From Verrucomicrobiota bacterium (GTDB taxonomy: Bacteria > Verrucomicrobiota > Verrucomicrobiia > Limisphaerales > UBA11358), in the NCBI GenBank assembly GCA_021323835.1, contig JAJPKI010000246.1, positions 1-10,281 on the forward strand: DNA of 10,281 nucleotides, written 5' to 3'. Under the pieces are notes generated by a model. That model saw only the letters and a list, made by a program, of their open reading frames with translations, searched no databases and was not told the DNA's origin. The stretch's first letter is position 1. Every line of letters starts with the position of its first letter. Positions 6,459 to 10,281 of this stretch are shown piece after piece. Made by a program: the position numbers and the translations under genes.

Positions 6459-9400
6459 ATGAAGACCAGTCACATTGGGAAACCCTTGCATATTCTGTCA
6501 GCAATCATGGAAGCTAAATCTCTTCGTTTTGGATTTCTTTTGCTATTTGTTTTTGGTGCAACACAATTTGCAAATGCCGCCGGCACGACGAGATGGTCGG
6601 GCGCAACTGACCAGAATTGGTCAACCGCCGGCAACTGGACAGCTTTGACCGGGAGTGCGCCGCCCGCATCGGGAGACACGGCGCTGTTCGGAACCAACGG
6701 CGCTTCGCTGACGCAAGGCGCGGTGAACAATATTGTTGATTCAAGCCGGGCCATTGCGGCGCTTACCTACACCAATGTTTCGCCATTTTTCCATACGACT
6801 TTAATTCCGTCCGGCAACACGCTGACGATAAATGGCAATATATCGGTTGGCCTCGATTCTTCTACGACAACAGCATCTTTTGGTGGTGGTGGGACATTAG
6901 TGGAATCGGCCGGTGCTGGTTCGGTATTTAACGTCGGCAATGGGACTTCGCAAAACGTAACTCTTTATCTTACCAACGCGAACAATTTTTTAACGAACGC
7001 GACTTTGAATGTTGGCGTCAGCGTTCATAATAATGGAGGCACATGCGTATTGAATTTGGGAACCAATATTAATGTGCTTGCTTCGGATACGATTTTGGTC
7101 GGCGATGGCAAATCCATTGGCACAATTCAATTTGTAACATCCAGTGGTTCACTGGTCATCCGCAATCGGGCGGGAACAGGACGCGCGACAATTAACATGG
7201 GACGAGATGGCAGCGGTTCAAGTGCAAACCCTAACGGAACAATCATTCTAAATGGTCATAGCGTAGATGTTTTGGCCTCAACAATTGATATTGGCGACAA
7301 TGCGGGAGCCAGCGGCGTGGGATCACCTAGAACGGTTAACTTTTCGTTTGATACAGGAACGGTGGATTCGGCTGCTGTTACGATGGCTGTTAAAAGTGCA
7401 GCACAAAATAACGTCATCAATTCGTTTTTAAACATTGGCGGTGGAACACTTAATGCAGGTTCCATTTCGCTTGTGAATCAATCATCGGCTGGTGGCACGT
7501 ATGCTGGAACAGTGACCGTTACTAATGGCGGTATTGTGAATTGCACCAATGGAATTACAAAAGCAACCGCCACCGGCACGGGCACGCTCATCGTTACCAA
7601 TAATGGCAAATTGAATATGGTTGGCGGCACAATTGGCACGACGGCCATTCCGCTTGACAGCGTCACCGTGCAAGGAACCACGTTAAATTTCGCCGTCGCC
7701 AACGGCGCGACCAATCTTGTGGCGACAGCATTGACCGATGGAGGAGACGCCAGCACCGTAAGCATTACCGCCTTGCCCGCAATCCTCGGTTATCCAACGC
7801 AATTTCCAATTATTAAATACGGCGGCGGGGCGATTGGTGGCGGGTTTAATTTAACGCTCGGCACTTTGCCCGGCACTTATACGGGCTACATTTCCAACGA
7901 TGCTACGGCAACTATTTGGTTGGTCGTTACGAATGGCCCATCCGTAGCAAAATCCATTGTCTGGCAAGGCACGGCCGTCGCTGGCGATTGGAATACTGCG
8001 ACAGCGAATTGGACAAACAGTGCTGGCACAGCGGTGACTTACAGTGAAGGTGATTTTGTGACGTTTGATGATTCTGCGAGCACGAACGTTGTCAATTTAC
8101 CCGGGACTCGCTCGCCGGGGGCATTCACGAATAATTCTTCGGCGAATTATAAATTTGTTGGCTCCGGCAAAATCAGTGGCAGCGCCACTTTAGTCAAGAA
8201 TGGTTCCGGCATATTGACGTTGGCAGAAACTGGCGGCGATAATTTGAGCGGCGGCGTTCAAGCGAGTGCGGGAACACTTATTTTGGACGACGCCAATGGC
8301 GCAATTTCCGGCAACACGACCATTGCAGGCGCAACGGTGCAAGTTGGTAACAATGACGCGGCAGGTGCGCTGCCTTCCGGCAGCGTGGCCAATAATGGCA
8401 CGCTTAATTTGAACAAGACCAATAGTTACACCGTGGCGAATGTCATTAGTGGCAACGGTCCGCTGAACATCAATCCGGGCAACACAAATGCAGTGATTGT
8501 TTTGAGCGGTGCCAACGCCGGTTACACGGGACAAATCACCGCCAGTAGCGGCACATTGCAATTGAATAATAATGCCGCATTTGGCGGCACGCCCGGCGGC
8601 ACAACCAATTCAATTGTTATTGCCAATGGTGCGACATTGGATGTTGGTGGCGCAAGTTTTGGAGCGAATGGCGCAAACCTTACGAACATTTGGATTTACA
8701 TCAGCGGTAGCGGCGTCACAGGCAGCAGCGGCAACGGCGGCAGCGGTGCCATTATCAACAGCAGTTCTTTATCGGAGCAAAATTCTCTGCGTCACGTTGT
8801 GCTTACAACCGATGCGACGGTTGGCGGTCCAGGTAATTTCACCGCCAGCGGCAATCCCGGACGTATTGATATCCGCGGTTCCGGTGATACGTTGAGCACG
8901 GGTGGCAATGCTTACAACCTTACTAAAATTGGAGGCAATCAATTTTCGCTCGTTAGCGCAAACGTTGATTCTGCTTTGGCAAATATTGATGTTCAAGGTG
9001 GCCAATTTTCCGTGGAAACGGGCACGACCGGCGTTGGTAATCCTGCCGCCAATTGCACTATTCGTGCTGGCGCTTGCATCGAATTGTTTAATACTTTTAT
9101 TTCGCAGACGAGTTATGCGCTGAACAAACAATTTATTTTCTATGGTAACGGAGTGGATACCAACGTCATGGTCAATTCCGGCGGTATTTACGGAACCTGG
9201 AGCAATACATTTATTGGCCCGGTGATTTTAACAAATGGCGACGCGGTGGTTGCGGGCGGCTCCGGAAATCCCAGCGGCGTGTTATTCAGCAACGTCATCA
9301 GCGGCCCCGGTGGATTTATTGTGGGCGGCACGCGGACAAGTTTCACCAATTATTTCACGACCAACAACACTTACACCGGCAACACGACCGTTCGCATCGG

Positions 9401-10281
9401 GACGCTGGCATTGGTTGGCAACGGTTCGATTTCGAACAACGCGAGCATCGCGGTTAACGGCGGAGCAATCTTTGATGTCTCCCAAGTTGCCAGCAGCCCA
9501 TACAGCATCATCAGCGGACAAACATTGAAGGGCATTGGCAACGGCGGCACGGCGAGTGTAGCCGGTGCGTTGACCTTGAGCAGCGGTGCCTTGTTGGGCT
9601 TGAGTTATTCCAACGGCACGCCAGCATTGACCACCAGCGGCGCGTTGACGTTGAATGACAACGCTGCGACCGTGACGGTGCAGGGCGCGGCATTGGCTGA
9701 AGGCAGTTACAAAGTTATTTCGAAAGGTGGCAGCGGCAGCGTGGGTGGTTCAGCCAACGGTTCGGTGACCATCAACGGTTCCGGCGCAGCGCACAACGGC
9801 ACATTGAGCATCAACAGCGGCGAACTGTTCCTAAATGTGGGACATGCCCCGACGATTGCGAACATTGTGACCAACAGTGTGAACAGCGGGTTGACGTTGA
9901 AGATAGCGATTAGCGATTTGGCGAGCGCGGCCGGGTGGGCGGATGCCGATGGCGACACGATAGTGCTGACCAATGTGCTCAACAGCGCCAACAGCGTGAG
10001 CGTGACCAGGGATAGCAGCTTTGTTTATTACAACGCGCCGGTTACGGCTGAAGACCATTTCAATTACGTCATCAGCGATGGCATGTTAACGGCTAGCGGC
10101 ACGATTTACGTTGAAGCCGTGACGAGCGGCAGCCAGACTTACAACATCAGCAGCACGATCGTCAACAACGACAACAGCGTCACGCTCAAAGGTGCGGGCA
10201 TTCCCAATCGCACGAATGTCGTTGAACGCGCCACGACCTTGACGCCGCCAATTCCCTGGACGCCGGTGGGCACCAACGTCA
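6459..10281 (+). CDS. Giant secreted autotransporter-associated beta-strand repeat (PATR) protein, 3' end outside window
   Basis: One frame stays open from the ATG at 6459 to the right edge, 1274 codons without a stop. Residues about 24-40 (FGFLLLFVFGATQFANA) are a signal-peptide core with an A-N-A cleavage motif; an ATG at 6507 gives a more usual 24-residue signal peptide. A W-x-G module starts at 46-60 (WSGATDQNWSTAGNW) and again at 502-519 (WQGTAVAGDWNTATANWT). The second continues GDFVTFDDSA, YKFVGSGKISG and KNGSGILTL with SAGTLIL, the classic autotransporter-associated repeat (TIGR02601/PF12951). Further copies lie near 664-703 and 947-990. Residues about 1129-1220 resemble a cadherin/Ig-like domain (ADADGDTIVL, FNYVISDGML), and 1240-1274 begin a terminal module (GIPNRTNVVERATTLTPP) common in Verrucomicrobia surface proteins. 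The Gly/Asn/Thr/Ser-rich composition fits a secreted beta-helix, perhaps an adhesin or matrix protein. Whether a beta-barrel or PEP-CTERM tail follows cannot be seen. Confidence 0.9.
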   Translation, partial: MKTSHIGKPLHILSAIMEAKSLRFGFLLLFVFGATQFANAAGTTRWSGATDQNWSTAGNWTALTGSAPPASGDTALFGTNGASLTQGAVNNIVDSSRAIAALTYTNVSPFFHTTLIPSGNTLTINGNISVGLDSSTTTASFGGGGTLVESAGAGSVFNVGNGTSQNVTLYLTNANNFLTNATLNVGVSVHNNGGTCVLNLGTNINVLASDTILVGDGKSIGTIQFVTSSGSLVIRNRAGTGRATINMGRDGSGSSANPNGTIILNGHSVDVLASTIDIGDNAGASGVGSPRTVNFSFDTGTVDSAAVTMAVKSAAQNNVINSFLNIGGGTLNAGSISLVNQSSAGGTYAGTVTVTNGGIVNCTNGITKATATGTGTLIVTNNGKLNMVGGTIGTTAIPLDSVTVQGTTLNFAVANGATNLVATALTDGGDASTVSITALPAILGYPTQFPIIKYGGGAIGGGFNLTLGTLPGTYTGYISNDATATIWLVVTNGPSVAKSIVWQGTAVAGDWNTATANWTNSAGTAVTYSEGDFVTFDDSASTNVVNLPGTRSPGAFTNNSSANYKFVGSGKISGSATLVKNGSGILTLAETGGDNLSGGVQASAGTLILDDANGAISGNTTIAGATVQVGNNDAAGALPSGSVANNGTLNLNKTNSYTVANVISGNGPLNINPGNTNAVIVLSGANAGYTGQITASSGTLQLNNNAAFGGTPGGTTNSIVIANGATLDVGGASFGANGANLTNIWIYISGSGVTGSSGNGGSGAIINSSSLSEQNSLRHVVLTTDATVGGPGNFTASGNPGRIDIRGSGDTLSTGGNAYNLTKIGGNQFSLVSANVDSALANIDVQGGQFSVETGTTGVGNPAANCTIRAGACIELFNTFISQTSYALNKQFIFYGNGVDTNVMVNSGGIYGTWSNTFIGPVILTNGDAVVAGGSGNPSGVLFSNVISGPGGFIVGGTRTSFTNYFTTNNTYTGNTTVRIGTLALVGNGSISNNASIAVNGGAIFDVSQVASSPYSIISGQTLKGIGNGGTASVAGALTLSSGALLGLSYSNGTPALTTSGALTLNDNAATVTVQGAALAEGSYKVISKGGSGSVGGSANGSVTINGSGAAHNGTLSINSGELFLNVGHAPTIANIVTNSVNSGLTLKIAISDLASAAGWADADGDTIVLTNVLNSANSVSVTRDSSFVYYNAPVTAEDHFNYVISDGMLTASGTIYVEAVTSGSQTYNISSTIVNNDNSVTLKGAGIPNRTNVVERATTLTPPIPWTPVGTNV
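6528..6578 (+). other. Signal peptide core and cleavage site of the repeat protein
   Basis: These bases encode FGFLLLFVFGATQFANA (residues 24-40), a hydrophobic stretch preceded by the basic SLR and ending in an A-x-A motif before AGTTRW. This is a type I signal-peptidase pattern. No lipobox cysteine follows, so export across the inner membrane as a non-lipoprotein is expected. Confidence 0.75.
8181..8286 (+). other. Best-conserved PATR repeat unit
   Basis: Residues about 575-609 run from SATLVKNGSGILTL to SAGTLIL. This follows the repeat consensus of a K-x-G-x-G-x-LTL strand, a variable GGT-type turn and an AGTL strand. It is preceded by the GKISG strand seen in Verrucomicrobia members. The unit anchors the assignment of the whole protein, since the other copies are more diverged. 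Confidence 0.75.
9843..10118 (+). other. Cadherin/Ig-like (tandem bacterial surface) domain in the repeat protein
   Basis: Residues about 1129-1220 read as a beta-sandwich domain of the bacterial cadherin-like/Big_9 type. They contain an APTIANI opening, a central WADADGDTIVLTNV strand with acidic residues that may bind calcium, YNAPVTAEDHFNYVISDG, and a closing GTIYVEA strand. Such domains usually act as spacers or adhesion modules in secreted proteins. The exact subfamily is not certain by eye. Confidence 0.6.

Noticed and set aside
8742..8753. GGC/AGC-rich stretch as a DNA microsatellite
   Set aside because: It encodes an in-frame Gly-Ser linker (SGSGVTGSSGNGGSGA, about residues 749-764) and the codons are mixed, not a true tandem DNA repeat.
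7478..9131. Several minus-strand and alternative plus-strand open frames within the repeat protein gene
   Set aside because: The frame from 6459 is open across the whole region and encodes coherent PATR motifs; the others are by-products of its biased codons.

Overview
The window looks like a chromosomal segment of a Verrucomicrobiota-type bacterium (PVC group). No marker gene fixes this. The inference rests on three signs: a long, three-domain IspG; a very large secreted protein built from autotransporter-associated beta-strand repeats and ending in a module familiar from Verrucomicrobia surface proteins; and gene starts without recognisable Shine-Dalgarno sequences.

Layout. (1) Bases 2-811, plus strand: the 3' end of an unrecognised, comparatively AT-rich gene that enters from the left edge. 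(2) Bases 812-6186/6222, minus strand: a tight housekeeping operon read in the order cdsA, dxr, rseP, ispG. cdsA and dxr overlap by 4 bp, dxr and rseP are 45 bp apart, and rseP and ispG are 6 bp apart. The ispG stop codon directly abuts the stop codon of the left-hand gene. (3) Bases 6223-6458: a divergent intergenic region with two clean inverted repeats and a TATAAT box. It must hold the promoters for both the operon and the next gene. (4) Bases 6459-10281, plus strand: one uninterrupted reading frame of at least 1274 codons that runs off the right edge. It encodes a signal peptide, two W-x-G-led modules, PATR-type beta-helix repeats, a cadherin/Ig-like domain and the beginning of a C-terminal module.

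How the genes fit together. dxr (first committed step) and ispG (penultimate step) belong to the MEP pathway of isoprenoid synthesis. cdsA makes CDP-diacylglycerol for phospholipids, and rseP is a site-2 intramembrane metalloprotease of the envelope stress and signal-peptide-clearance type. The cluster resembles the proteobacterial frr-dxr-uppS-cdsA-rseP-bamA block, but uppS is not next to cdsA and ispG sits downstream of rseP. The big repeat protein is divergently transcribed and is probably an exported surface or extracellular filament or adhesin. Nothing in the sequence ties it functionally to the operon.

I saw no tRNA, rRNA, CRISPR array, insertion sequence, attachment site or toxin-antitoxin pair, and nothing that clearly amounts to an undescribed system. 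The most unusual items are the giant repeat protein, the altered CdsA signature and the composition break at 811/812.
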